The notes beneath the pieces were generated by a model that saw nothing but the letters and a program-made list of their open reading frames with translations, was not told the origin of the DNA and ran no database searches. 27,654 nucleotides of DNA from Actinomycetota bacterium (GTDB lineage Bacteria > Actinomycetota > Actinomycetes > Nanopelagicales > Nanopelagicaceae). Positions 16,444-24,773 of the stretch are shown piece by piece. Made by a program: the position numbers and the translations under genes. Each line of letters begins with the position of its first letter. Within the stretch, counting starts at the first letter, position 1. The stretch spans positions 1 to 27,654 of the forward strand of contig CANCGX010000011.1 of NCBI GenBank assembly GCA_947377725.1. The letters run 5' to 3'.

Positions 16444-18348
16444 ATGAATGATCCACAAAGCTATCGCCCTTCAGGTATTCCAACAGATCCTGGGGTTTAT
16501 CGATTCTTTGATGAGAAAGATAAAGTCATATACGTCGGCAAGGCAAAGAATTTAAAGAATCGCCTAACTACGTACTTTGGCTCAAATTTGGCGACTAAAA
16601 CCTACCGAATGGTGCATACCGCAGTCCGTGTGGATTGGACGATTGTAAATACTGAAGTCGAAGCGCTGCAGTTGGAGTACACCTGGATAAAGTCATATAA
16701 CCCACATTTTAATATTCAATTCAAAGACGACAAGTCATACCCATATGTTGCCATTAGTGTGAACGAACCCTTTCCAAAGATGTTTGTATCTCGTCAGAAA
16801 AAAGTAAAGGGTGTGAAGTATTACGGCCCATTTGCTCATGCTTGGGCGTTGCGAGCAACATTCGATACCTTGTTGAGAATTTATCCACTTCGCACCTGTA
16901 GCGATTCGAATTTTGATCGAGCAGTTAAAAGTAAGCGACAATGCTTACTAGGAGATATCGGCAAGTGTTCTGCTCCTTGTGTTGGTTGGATTTCGCAGGA
17001 GGACCATGCCTCGATGGCGAATCGACTAGCGGACTTTTTCTCCTCAGATACGATTGATATAACCACTCAAGTTGAAACAGAGATGCTTAAAGCTTCAGAG
17101 AATCAAGAGTTCGAGAGAGCTGCCTCATTGCGCGATCAGCTTGCTGCAATTCGGAAGTCCAATGAGACGACAGATGTCGCACTTTCAGAGAATGTGACAG
17201 CAGATGTCATCGCAATCTACGAAGATGTCACACACGCTGCCGCCTCACTTTTCTCGGTTCGTGAGGGCAGAATTGTGGGATCTCGTTCTTGGGTAATCGA
17301 CTTGTCGAATGTACTCGAAGGCGAAGAAGTGGTTGGGGCTACGCTCTCGAAAATATATGCCGATCAGACACCGCCAGCGGAAATCTTGATTGATCGCGCA
17401 CTTCTTGAGTCTGCGCCTTACGAGGAATGGCTCTCTGAAATGGCGCAGCGAAAAGTACATATAGCCACACCTCAAAGAGGCGATAAATTTGAGTTGATTC
17501 AAACGGTAAAGCGAAATGCTCACCAAGCACTTATTCAATATTTGTCGAAACGATCAAGTGATTCTGCGGTTTCTGGAAAGGCACTTGAGGAGATTTCTGA
17601 ACTCTTACAACTAGCAGAGCTACCCTTGAGGATTGAGTGTTTTGATATCTCCAACATTCAAGGAAAACATATGGTCGCATCCATGGTTGTCTTCGAAGAC
17701 GGCCGAATTAAGAAGAGCGACTATCGTCGTTTTGCAATTTCTGATGATGAAAATTTCGATGATACTCGGGCGATGCATCATGTTATTACAAGACGAATGA
17801 AGCGGTATTTGGCTGAAAAGGATATTGATTTGGATGAACTACGAGTTGATGGGGGAGCGAGACCTAAATTTGCCTACCCTCCACAACTTATTGTGGTCGA
17901 TGGCGGTCAACCCCAAGTTGCAGCTGCATCTCGCGCTCTTGCCGAACTTGGAATCACAGATGTTGCACTATGCGGGTTAGCTAAACGGTTGGAAGAGGTC
18001 TGGCTCCCTGACTCCTCAGACCCAGTTATTTTTCCGAGACATAGCGAGGGGCTTTATTTGCTTCAACGTATTCGTGATGAAGCACATAGATTTGCAATCA
18101 CTTTTCACCGAAGCAAGCGTTCTAAAGTTATGTTGGAATCACTTCTTGACGAGATTCCGCATCTTGGCGATGTGAGAAGTAAAGCGCTTCTGGCCCGTTT
18201 CGGTTCCGTAGCTGCACTGAAGAAGGCGCCCGTCACGGATATTGCTGCGGTTCCAGGCATCGGTGGAAAGATCGCGAGCCTTGTCTTTGAGCACCTTCAA
18301 GATTCTCAACCCTCGGTGGATATCTCTACTGGCGAAATTCTTGAATAG
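16444..18348 (+). CDS. uvrC: UvrABC excision nuclease subunit C
   Basis: Makes both incisions flanking the lesion bound by UvrB. Domains in order over 634 residues: GIY-YIG nuclease (GVY 17-19, YVG 30-32, R40) for the 3' cut; a cysteine-containing segment (SKRQCLLGDIGKCSAPC); a UVR motif (about 205-240) for UvrB contact; an RNase H-like nuclease with D401, D486 and H548 forming the expected DDH triad for the 5' cut; and a C-terminal helix-hairpin-helix pair (LLARFGSVAAL...VPGIGGKIA). All key residues are present. It ends the uvrBAC run; rapZ begins 26 nt later. Confidence 0.97.
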   Translation: MNDPQSYRPSGIPTDPGVYRFFDEKDKVIYVGKAKNLKNRLTTYFGSNLATKTYRMVHTAVRVDWTIVNTEVEALQLEYTWIKSYNPHFNIQFKDDKSYPYVAISVNEPFPKMFVSRQKKVKGVKYYGPFAHAWALRATFDTLLRIYPLRTCSDSNFDRAVKSKRQCLLGDIGKCSAPCVGWISQEDHASMANRLADFFSSDTIDITTQVETEMLKASENQEFERAASLRDQLAAIRKSNETTDVALSENVTADVIAIYEDVTHAAASLFSVREGRIVGSRSWVIDLSNVLEGEEVVGATLSKIYADQTPPAEILIDRALLESAPYEEWLSEMAQRKVHIATPQRGDKFELIQTVKRNAHQALIQYLSKRSSDSAVSGKALEEISELLQLAELPLRIECFDISNIQGKHMVASMVVFEDGRIKKSDYRRFAISDDENFDDTRAMHHVITRRMKRYLAEKDIDLDELRVDGGARPKFAYPPQLIVVDGGQPQVAAASRALAELGITDVALCGLAKRLEEVWLPDSSDPVIFPRHSEGLYLLQRIRDEAHRFAITFHRSKRSKVMLESLLDEIPHLGDVRSKALLARFGSVAALKKAPVTDIAAVPGIGGKIASLVFEHLQDSQPSVDISTGEILE

Positions 18349-18368
18349 TTTGAATAGTAAGGCATGAT
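18341..18368 (+). promoter_or_regulatory. Weak candidate promoter for rapZ
   Basis: TTGAAT (18341-18346), a 16-nt spacer and CATGAT (18363-18368) lie 6 nt before the rapZ ATG. TTGAATAG occurs twice in tandem (18341-18348 and 18350-18357), the first copy including the uvrC stop. CATGAT departs from TANNNT at one base, so this is tentative. Confidence 0.3.
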
Positions 18369-18374
18369 TGGTTT

Positions 18375-19247
18375 ATGACAAGCGAAGTTGTGGTCGTAAC
18401 GGGAATGAGCGGCGCTGGTCGATCCACGGTTGCACATGCAATGGAAGACTTAGGTTGGTACGTTGTTGATAATTTACCGCCGGCGCTTCTGGCTAATTTG
18501 TGCGATATGGCAGCAACGACAGTGACAAATATTGCTGTCGTCATCGACGTCCGTGGGCGACAATTCTTCGACGATCTTAATGTAGCTCTCGCTGAAATTG
18601 GAGAACGAGGAATCGCTCGCAGAATTCTCTTTGTTGATGCTGCTGATGAAGTTCTGATCAGGAGATTTGAATCCACGCGTAGGCCGCATCCGCTCCAAGG
18701 AGCAGATCGCATAGTTGACGGCATAACGAAGGAGAGAGAGCGTCTGCGGGAAATCAGATCAATCGCCGACATTGTCATAGACTCGTCTTCGCTCAACATT
18801 CACCAGTTGGAAAAGAAAGTTGAAGAGTTATTTCACGCAGAAGGGTCTGCTGACTTACGAGTAAACATTCTTTCTTTCGGTTACAAATATGGAATTCCTG
18901 TTGATGCAGATCTCGTCATGGATTGCCGTTTCATCCCCAATCCGCATTGGATTCCCGAACTTCGTCCTTTGAATGGTCTCGATAAACCTGTTAGCGAAAA
19001 CGTTTTGAATTCTGCGAATGTCCAAGATTTCTTATCTGGGTACCAAGCTCTTTTTGAGACGATGGCAAAAGGATTTTTCTCGGAAGGCCGCAAATATTTA
19101 ACGCTCGCCGTCGGGTGCACTGGCGGAAAACATAGAAGCGTTGCAATCGCGGAAGAATTAACTCGGCGTCTTAATTCCACATCTGAAACCAACGGACATT
19201 CGATTTTGGCTTCTTCGATACATCGCGACCTTGGCCGGGAATTGTGA
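18375..19247 (+). CDS. rapZ: RapZ/YvcJ-family nucleotide-binding protein
   Basis: P-loop nucleotide-binding protein. In E. coli RapZ governs glmS through the GlmY/GlmZ RNAs and in Bacillus the homologue is YvcJ; the actinobacterial role is not settled. The 290-residue product has Walker A GMSGAGRST (10-18), with arginine in place of the usual lysine as is typical for actinobacterial members, then DVRGRQFF, and the conserved C-terminal GCTGGKHRSVAIAEEL. It forms the conserved rapZ-yvcK-whiA trio, with yvcK starting 6 nt after its stop. No strong Shine-Dalgarno precedes the ATG; see the candidate promoter just upstream. Confidence 0.93.
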   Translation: MTSEVVVVTGMSGAGRSTVAHAMEDLGWYVVDNLPPALLANLCDMAATTVTNIAVVIDVRGRQFFDDLNVALAEIGERGIARRILFVDAADEVLIRRFESTRRPHPLQGADRIVDGITKERERLREIRSIADIVIDSSSLNIHQLEKKVEELFHAEGSADLRVNILSFGYKYGIPVDADLVMDCRFIPNPHWIPELRPLNGLDKPVSENVLNSANVQDFLSGYQALFETMAKGFFSEGRKYLTLAVGCTGGKHRSVAIAEELTRRLNSTSETNGHSILASSIHRDLGREL

Positions 19248-19253
19248 CTCAGA

Positions 19254-20186
19254 TTGTCTCGTAATCTTAAATTGGTTGCCCTTGGTGGCGGGCACGGATT
19301 AGCTTCGACGTTGACAGCTGGACGACTCATTACCGGCGATATAACGGCCATTGTGACAGTTGCCGATAACGGCGGTTCAAGTGGTCGACTTCGGGAAGAA
19401 TTCAATTTCCTTCCACCGGGAGATTTACGTATGGCTCTTGCTGCTCTCTGTTCTGAAGATGAATGGGGTAGAAATTGGGCTGATATTTTGCAGTATCGAT
19501 TTACAAGCAATGGGCCTATGAATGGCCACGCACTTGGAAACTTACTTCTAACAGCTCTTTGGGATCGCGATGCTGATCCGGTAGCGGGCATCGCGCAGGT
19601 TGGTGAATTACTTAAAATTGTAGGCAGAGTTCTACCGATGGCGCTCGAGCCGCTTGATATTGAAGCAACTTTCAATACCGCTTCCGGTCGAAAGATTGTT
19701 CGAGGTCAGGTAGAAGTTGCAACCGCAAAGGGTCATATTGAATCTCTTCGACTCATCCCTGATGCACCGAGGGCAACCCCGCAAGCGTTGCAAGCGATTG
19801 CTGATGCTCAATGGCTGACTTTCGGTCCCGGTTCCTGGTTCAGCAGTGTTATGCCTCATTTTCTTTTACGAGAACAGCTTGATGCAATTGAGAAGTCATC
19901 TGCCAAAAAGATTGTCATCTTTAATTTGCCAGAGCCGACAAGTGAGAAAGAGTTTGCAGGTGTGAGCGCTGAAGAGCACCTGGAATTAATTCTCGCCCAC
20001 TCGCCGAATTTCCATGTCGATTTTGCAATCGCAGACCCTTCCTCGTTAGGCGAGAAGAGCAGGCTTCAACACGTGGTTGAGGGTTGTGGGGGACGCCTAA
20101 TAGTCGAAAACGTCGCGAAAAGCCCAGGATCCTTCCATCACGATCCTAAAAAATTAGCATCGACTTTCAGCCACATTTTTGGCTGA
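19254..20186 (+). CDS. yvcK: YvcK/CuvA family gluconeogenesis factor
   Basis: YvcK proteins bind UDP-sugars and are needed for growth on gluconeogenic carbon and for normal cell wall synthesis (Bacillus YvcK, mycobacterial CuvA). The 310-residue product starts at TTG, giving SRNLKLVALGGGHGLASTL; the GGGHG loop, ADNGGSSGRLR, PPGDLR and GHALGNLLL motifs are all present. The TTG start is chosen because the family begins a few residues before GGGHG and no ATG is available in frame. It follows rapZ by 6 nt and precedes whiA by 19 nt. Confidence 0.93.
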   Translation: MSRNLKLVALGGGHGLASTLTAGRLITGDITAIVTVADNGGSSGRLREEFNFLPPGDLRMALAALCSEDEWGRNWADILQYRFTSNGPMNGHALGNLLLTALWDRDADPVAGIAQVGELLKIVGRVLPMALEPLDIEATFNTASGRKIVRGQVEVATAKGHIESLRLIPDAPRATPQALQAIADAQWLTFGPGSWFSSVMPHFLLREQLDAIEKSSAKKIVIFNLPEPTSEKEFAGVSAEEHLELILAHSPNFHVDFAIADPSSLGEKSRLQHVVEGCGGRLIVENVAKSPGSFHHDPKKLASTFSHIFG

Positions 20187-20205
20187 TGTTTGCTTAGATA
20201 CTCGC

Positions 20206-21186
20206 ATGGCAATGACAGCTTCTGTAAAAGATGAATTGAGTCGTCTCTCAATCACCAAGCCGTGCTGCCGCAAAGCCGAAGTCTCCGCAATTTTAAGATT
20301 TGCTGGCGGGCTCCACGTAGCGGCCGGAAAAATTCTTATTGAGGTTGAGTTAGATACAGCGCAAACCGCACGCAGACTTCGAAAAGATATCGCCGAAATA
20401 TTTGGCCACGACAGTGAATTGGCAGTGCTCTCTCCGAGTGGACTTCGCAAGGGGAGCAGATACGTAGTTCGAATTACATCTGACAGCGAAGCACTCGCAC
20501 GCCAAACAGGTCTAGTAGATGCAAATAATCGTCCTATCCGTGGTTTGCCGCCACAAGTAGTTTCCGCTGGATTGTGTGATGCTGAAGCCGCCTGGCGAGG
20601 CGCCTTCCTTGCGCATGGTTCTCTTACTGAGCCGGGTCGCTCTTCAGCTCTTGAAATAACGTGTCCTGGACCTGAGGCAGCACTTGCTCTTGTTGGAGCA
20701 GCTAGACGTTTGGGAATCACAGCAAAAGCTCGCGAAGTCCGTGCAGTTGATCGAGTCGTGATCCGCGACGGTGATGCAATCGGTGCGTTACTTACACGAT
20801 TAGGCGCGCACGAGAGTGTGCTCGCATGGGAAGAGCGACGTATGCGGCGGGAAGTTCGCGCAACCGCGAATCGATTAGCAAACTTTGATGATGCAAATCT
20901 ACGGAGATCTGCGCGCGCGGCAGTCGCTGCTTCTGCGCGAGTATCTAGAGCGATGGAAATCCTCGGCGAAGAAATCCCTGAGCACCTCAAGGAAGCTGGC
21001 GATCTTCGAATAACTCATGGACAAGCGAGCTTGGAAGAACTCGGATCCCTGGCTTCACCACCTATGACGAAGGATGCGATTGCGGGAAGAATCAGACGCC
21101 TGCTGGCAATGGCCGACAAGCGAGCCCACGACCTCGGAATACCAGACACGGAAGCGGGCTTGAGCCCAGATTTACTCTCAGATTAG
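20206..21186 (+). CDS. whiA: WhiA-family DNA-binding regulator
   Basis: DNA-binding protein with a LAGLIDADG-like N-terminal domain and a C-terminal helix-turn-helix; it controls sporulation septation in Streptomyces and affects division in non-sporulating Gram-positives. The 326-residue product starts MAMTASVKDELSRL, the canonical WhiA start, from the ATG at 20206; a TTG at 20179 would add nine residues overlapping yvcK and is rejected. The C-terminal HTH region (ASLEELGSLASPPMTKDAIAGRIRRLLAMAD) is well conserved. TTAGAT sits 6 nt before the ATG and resembles, but does not match, the leaderless -10 pattern. A hairpin without a T tract follows the gene. Confidence 0.94.
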   Translation: MAMTASVKDELSRLSITKPCCRKAEVSAILRFAGGLHVAAGKILIEVELDTAQTARRLRKDIAEIFGHDSELAVLSPSGLRKGSRYVVRITSDSEALARQTGLVDANNRPIRGLPPQVVSAGLCDAEAAWRGAFLAHGSLTEPGRSSALEITCPGPEAALALVGAARRLGITAKAREVRAVDRVVIRDGDAIGALLTRLGAHESVLAWEERRMRREVRATANRLANFDDANLRRSARAAVAASARVSRAMEILGEEIPEHLKEAGDLRITHGQASLEELGSLASPPMTKDAIAGRIRRLLAMADKRAHDLGIPDTEAGLSPDLLSD

Positions 21187-21194
21187 GGAGTGAC

Positions 21195-21208
21195 CGGCCA
21201 GTAGGCCG
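21195..21208 (+). other. Hairpin after whiA, not a typical terminator
   Basis: CGGCC (21195-21199)/GGCCG (21204-21208) with loop AGTA begins 8 nt after the whiA stop. No T tract follows, so it may stabilise the 3' end or pause polymerase rather than terminate. Transcription could continue into gap. Confidence 0.4.
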
Positions 21209-21245
21209 CAGAAGAATAGGGGCTGACTGATAAGGTTGTCCCATA

Positions 21246-21257
21246 CACAACGTTGTG
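21246..21257. promoter_or_regulatory. 12-bp palindrome upstream of the gap promoter, possible operator
   Basis: CACAACGTTGTG is a perfect palindrome ending 25 bp before the -35 of the gap promoter, in the longest intergenic stretch of the window. Its position fits an activator site or an upstream operator for the glycolytic operon. I do not recognise the regulator. Confidence 0.45.
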
Positions 21258-21282
21258 GTTTGCCCTTTGGTTCCCATTCATT

Positions 21283-21312
21283 TTGACGGAGCAAAGAGGC
21301 CGTTCTTATAAA
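21283..21312 (+). promoter_or_regulatory. Promoter of the gap-pgk-tpiA-secG-rbpA cluster
   Basis: TTGACG (21283-21288), 18 nt, then TATAAA (21307-21312); shifting by one gives TTATAA at 17 nt. This is the best match to a vegetative sigma70/HrdB promoter in the window. The transcript would start near 21319, leaving a leader of about 18 nt with GCGAGG as ribosome site. Confidence 0.7.
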
Positions 21313-21336
21313 GAATTCATAGAAGCGAGGTTTATC

Positions 21337-22338
21337 GTGGTGCGCGTAGGTATTAATGGTTTTGGACGTATTGGTCGTAATTTTTTCCGTGCAGTACTCA
21401 CATCGGGTGCAGATATCGAGATTGTTGGAATCAACGATCTGACAGATAACGCAACACTTGCTCACCTCTTGAAGTACGACTCAATCCTTGGGCCTTTGGG
21501 TCTTCCTGTTACACATGATGACACTTCAATCACGGTTAACGGAAAGAAGATTCGCGTATTTGCTGAGCGCGATCCAGGCGCATTGCCTTGGGGCGAAGTT
21601 AAAGCAGATATCGTTATTGAGTCAACCGGTTTCTTCACAAAAGCTGCAGATGCTAAGAAGCACATCACTGCTGGCGCAAAGAAGGTCATCATTTCAGCTC
21701 CGGCTTCGGATGAAGACATCACAATCGTGATGGGCGTTAATCACGAGAACTATGATGCTGCAGCGCACAATGTTATTTCTAATGCATCATGCACAACTAA
21801 CTGCTTAGCTCCAATGGCAAAGGTTCTTGAAGATGAATTTGGAATTGTGAAGGGTCTTATGACAACCATTCACGCTTACACCAACGATCAATCTCTCCAG
21901 GATCAGCCACACAAGGATCTTCGTCGTGCCCGCGCAGGAGCTCTTTCAATGATTCCAACTTCTACAGGTGCTGCTAAAGCAATCAGCCTGGTACTGCCTG
22001 CTCTGAAGGGCAAGCTTGATGGATATGCCATGCGCGTTCCAGTGCCAACAGGTTCAGCTACAGATCTAACTGTTGAGCTCGCTAAGGAAGTAACTGCTGC
22101 TGAGATTAATGCAGCAATGAAGAAGGCGGCAGAAGGTCCACTGAAGGGCTACCTTCGTTACACAGAAGATGAAATTGTTTCAGCTGATATCGTCACAGAT
22201 CCAGCTTCATGTATTTTCGATGCTGGCCTAACAAAGGTAATCGGAAACCAAGTGAAGGTTCTTGGTTGGTACGACAACGAGTGGGGTTATTCAAACCGCC
22301 TTGTTGACCTAGTTGGTTTTGTTGGCGCAAAGCTCTAA
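21337..22338 (+). CDS. gap: Glyceraldehyde-3-phosphate dehydrogenase, type I
   Basis: Converts glyceraldehyde-3-phosphate to 1,3-bisphosphoglycerate with NAD, reversibly. From GTG 21337 the protein is 333 residues: NAD-binding INGFGRIGRN from residue 6, D34 in GINDLTDN (favouring NAD over NADP), and the active-site ASCTTNC with catalytic C152, followed by TTIHAYTNDQ. GAGG (21327-21330) lies 6 nt upstream; a second GTG at 21340 is also possible. The open frame extends further upstream, but that part contains the promoter and is not coding. Codon bias is strong. First gene of the glycolytic cluster. Confidence 0.96.
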   Translation: MVRVGINGFGRIGRNFFRAVLTSGADIEIVGINDLTDNATLAHLLKYDSILGPLGLPVTHDDTSITVNGKKIRVFAERDPGALPWGEVKADIVIESTGFFTKAADAKKHITAGAKKVIISAPASDEDITIVMGVNHENYDAAAHNVISNASCTTNCLAPMAKVLEDEFGIVKGLMTTIHAYTNDQSLQDQPHKDLRRARAGALSMIPTSTGAAKAISLVLPALKGKLDGYAMRVPVPTGSATDLTVELAKEVTAAEINAAMKKAAEGPLKGYLRYTEDEIVSADIVTDPASCIFDAGLTKVIGNQVKVLGWYDNEWGYSNRLVDLVGFVGAKL

Positions 22339-22396
22339 CGTTTCGGAATTAGAGAAGAATTAAAGAAGGATTAAAGAAAAAGGAATTGGTAAAAAT

Positions 22397-23575
22397 ATGA
22401 ATGTAGTCTCACTTGAATCTCTTGATGTCAAAGGGAAGAAAGTTCTCCTTCGTTGCGATCTCAATGTTCCAATCAAAGAGGGCGTAATCAAGGACGATGG
22501 CCGCATTCGTGCATCAATTCCTACAATCAAGTATCTCCTCGCTCAAGGTGCTGCAGTAATTATTACTGCGCACCTTGGACGACCAAAGGGGGAGCGCAAG
22601 CCGGAACTGTCACTAGCGCCGGTGGCTATCCGCCTGGGTGAGCTTCTCGGAGTCAACGTAACTTTTTCTCCGGAGATTATTGGGGCAAATGTTTCGGAAA
22701 TTAAATCAGGCGATGTGGTTTTGCTTGAAAATATTCGCTACGAAGCCGCTGAAACAAGTAAAGATGAAAGTGAAAGAGTTGCCTTCGCTAAAGAACTTTC
22801 CGCATATGCTGATGTTTTCGTGTCGGATGGGTTCGGTGCGGTACATAGAAAGCATGCATCTGTTTACGATGTAGCATCACTCTTGCCACATGCAGCCGGA
22901 TATCTCGTTGCTGCCGAAGTAGAAGTTCTCACAAAACTTACTGATAACCCAGCTCGCCCATATGGCGTGGTACTTGGCGGAGCAAAGGTTTCTGACAAAA
23001 TTGGCGTCATCTCAAATCTTTTAGATAAAGTAAATGTTCTAGCAATTGGCGGAGGAATGCTTTTTACATTCCTTGCCGCACAAGGTCACGAAATCGGAAA
23101 GTCACTTGTTGAAACCGATCTCATTCCTACAGTGAAAGAACTTCTTCAAAGAGCCGAAAAACTTGGAGTCAAACTTCTACTCCCAACCGATATTGTCGTG
23201 GCACCTGAATTTTCAATTGACGCGACACCCACAATTGTTTCCGCCCAAGCGATTCCAGCAGATCAGATGGGTCTAGACATTGGACCTAAGACAGCTGAAG
23301 CATTTGCAGCAGCGATTCGCGAATGCGAAACAGTTTTTTGGAACGGCCCTATGGGAGTTTTTGAGTTTCCAAATTTTGCTCATGGCACCAAAGTTGTAGC
23401 TCAAGCGCTAACTGAAGTTAAAGGTTTGTCAGTTGTTGGGGGTGGCGATTCAGCAGCGGCTGTACGTGCACTAGGTTTTGCAGATTCTGATTTTGGTTAT
23501 ATCTCTACAGGTGGCGGAGCATCTCTTGAATATCTTGAGGGTAAAGAACTTCCTGGAATTTCAGCACTAGCTTAA
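22397..23575 (+). CDS. pgk: Phosphoglycerate kinase
   Basis: Transfers phosphate from 1,3-bisphosphoglycerate to ADP, and the reverse in gluconeogenesis. The 392-residue monomer has the N-terminal substrate motif RCDLNVP (about 19-25), GAVHRKHAS, the nucleotide-site LGGAKVSDKIGV, WNGPMGVFEF and C-terminal GGGDSAAAVR. It follows gap by 58 nt of purine-rich sequence containing near-repeats of GATTAAAGAA. The nearest AAGGA lies about 12 nt before the ATG, a longish spacing. Confidence 0.97.
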   Translation: MNVVSLESLDVKGKKVLLRCDLNVPIKEGVIKDDGRIRASIPTIKYLLAQGAAVIITAHLGRPKGERKPELSLAPVAIRLGELLGVNVTFSPEIIGANVSEIKSGDVVLLENIRYEAAETSKDESERVAFAKELSAYADVFVSDGFGAVHRKHASVYDVASLLPHAAGYLVAAEVEVLTKLTDNPARPYGVVLGGAKVSDKIGVISNLLDKVNVLAIGGGMLFTFLAAQGHEIGKSLVETDLIPTVKELLQRAEKLGVKLLLPTDIVVAPEFSIDATPTIVSAQAIPADQMGLDIGPKTAEAFAAAIRECETVFWNGPMGVFEFPNFAHGTKVVAQALTEVKGLSVVGGGDSAAAVRALGFADSDFGYISTGGGASLEYLEGKELPGISALA

Positions 23576-23618
23576 TTTTCTAACAGGTTAATTTTTCAAA
23601 AACATAAAAGGAGTAAGA

Positions 23619-24392
23619 ATGCGCAAGCCACTTATCGCAGGCAACTGGAAGATGAACCTGAATCACCTTGAGGCGATTGCAGTTACCCAAAAGCTTTCAT
23701 ACTCCCTTGAAGATAAAGATTTCGATGCCGTAGATGTCTGCGTGGTCCCACCATTCACAGATATTCGTTCGGTTCAAACCCTGATTGATGGAGATCGCCT
23801 TCGCTTGCAATATGGTGCACAAGATCTATCACCAGATGCATCTGGAGCATTCACTGGAGATATCTCTGGCTCTATGCTGAACAAGCTCGGATGTACATAT
23901 GTAGTTATCGGCCACTCTGAACGTCGGGCGATTCACAATGAGAGCGATGCGCTTGTAAATAAGAAGATTAAAGCGGCACTTGCAAATGAGTTGATCCCAA
24001 TTTTCTGTGTTGGGGAAGAGTTGGAAATCCGTGAAGCTGGAACGCATGTCGAACATGTCCTCAACCAAATTCGTAAAGGTTTAGCTGGATTCCATAAACC
24101 AGAGCTCAAGAAGATTGTTTTTGCGTATGAGCCAGTTTGGGCAATTGGAACTGGAAAGACTGCGACCCCCGAAGATGCGCAGGAGGTATGTTCAGCGATT
24201 CGCGCGGAGTTGGCGAAAATTGGCAGCGATGAAATCGCTGATTCAGCAAAGATTCTCTACGGCGGTTCAGTGAAATCTTCTAATATCGTTGAAATTATGA
24301 AGAAGCCGGATGTTGACGGGGCTCTCGTAGGTGGAGCAAGCCTAGATCCTGAGGAATTTGCGCGTATTTGCAAGTTCCACCGCGTCGCTTAA
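23619..24392 (+). CDS. tpiA: Triosephosphate isomerase
   Basis: Interconverts dihydroxyacetone phosphate and glyceraldehyde-3-phosphate. The 257-residue TIM barrel shows N9/K11 (GNWKMN), the electrophile H99 in VIGHSERR, and catalytic E171 in AYEPVWAIGTGKTA with the mobile loop following, then the phosphate-binding YGGSVKSSN and GALVGGASL. A clear AAGGAG lies 7-8 nt before the ATG. It follows pgk by 43 nt. Confidence 0.97.
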   Translation: MRKPLIAGNWKMNLNHLEAIAVTQKLSYSLEDKDFDAVDVCVVPPFTDIRSVQTLIDGDRLRLQYGAQDLSPDASGAFTGDISGSMLNKLGCTYVVIGHSERRAIHNESDALVNKKIKAALANELIPIFCVGEELEIREAGTHVEHVLNQIRKGLAGFHKPELKKIVFAYEPVWAIGTGKTATPEDAQEVCSAIRAELAKIGSDEIADSAKILYGGSVKSSNIVEIMKKPDVDGALVGGASLDPEEFARICKFHRVA

Positions 24393-24504
24393 AGCCTGTA
24401 GGTCTGGCTGGAGCAGTCTGGGGTATCCTTCTCCAGTTGCAGGAGATTAACCTTGCAGAAGGCAATCCAGTTATTTCGTTTAAGTGGTCTAGTTTGGAGT
24501 AATC
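24393..24504 (+). promoter_or_regulatory. Structured 112-nt leader between tpiA and secG
   Basis: The stretch has no gene. CTCCAG (24431-24436) can pair with either CTGGAG (24408-24413) or CTGGGG (24418-24423), while TCTCC (24430-24434) can instead pair with GGAGA (24442-24446), and CCTTCT (24427-24432) with AGAAGG (24457-24462). These pairings exclude one another. No T tract follows. TATCCT (24424-24429) resembles a -10 hexamer. It may be a regulatory leader, an mRNA processing site, or unstructured spacer. Confidence 0.3.
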
Positions 24505-24735
24505 GTGGTTCTAGCTTTATCAATCATCCTGGTGATCACAAGTATCTTGATGATCCTGTTGGTCCTTCTTCATAAGGGTAAGGGAAGCGGGCTCTCCGAT
24601 TTGTTCGGTGGCGGCGTATCTTCTAACTACGGCGGTTCATCAGTAGTAGAGAGAAACCTTGATCGCATCACGATTGTGGTTGGCGGTCTTTGGTTCGCAG
24701 GCGTAGTCGCCCTGTCTCTAGTTCTCAAGAAGTAG
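24505..24735 (+). CDS. secG: Preprotein translocase subunit SecG
   Basis: Small membrane subunit of the SecYEG protein export channel. The 76-residue product starts at GTG with GGAG 5 nt upstream and has two membrane helices (about 2-23 and 53-73) flanking the conserved loop GKGSGLSDLFGGG, diagnostic of SecG. Location after tpiA is the standard actinobacterial arrangement. A 112-nt spacer upstream could allow separate regulation from the glycolytic genes. Confidence 0.94.
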   Translation: MVLALSIILVITSILMILLVLLHKGKGSGLSDLFGGGVSSNYGGSSVVERNLDRITIVVGGLWFAGVVALSLVLKK

Positions 24736-24773
24736 ATCTCGATTTTTAACTCAACAAATTAGAGGAGTAAGTA

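Noticed and set aside
18881..19675. 264-residue minus-strand open frame across rapZ and yvcK.
   Set aside because: It spans two well-conserved + strand genes, shows no recognisable motif and has shadow-like composition.
20154..20990. 278-residue minus-strand open frame opposite whiA.
   Set aside because: Low-complexity Ser/Arg/Ala composition typical of the antisense of a conserved gene, and whiA is unmistakable on the + strand.
21253..21336. N-terminal extension of gap (MWFALWF...).
   Set aside because: It covers the promoter, including TTGACG and TATAAA; the family begins at VRVGINGFG.
24393..24504. tRNA or known structural RNA between tpiA and secG.
   Set aside because: No cloverleaf, no T-loop GGTTCGA-type motif and no terminator; only short competing helices.
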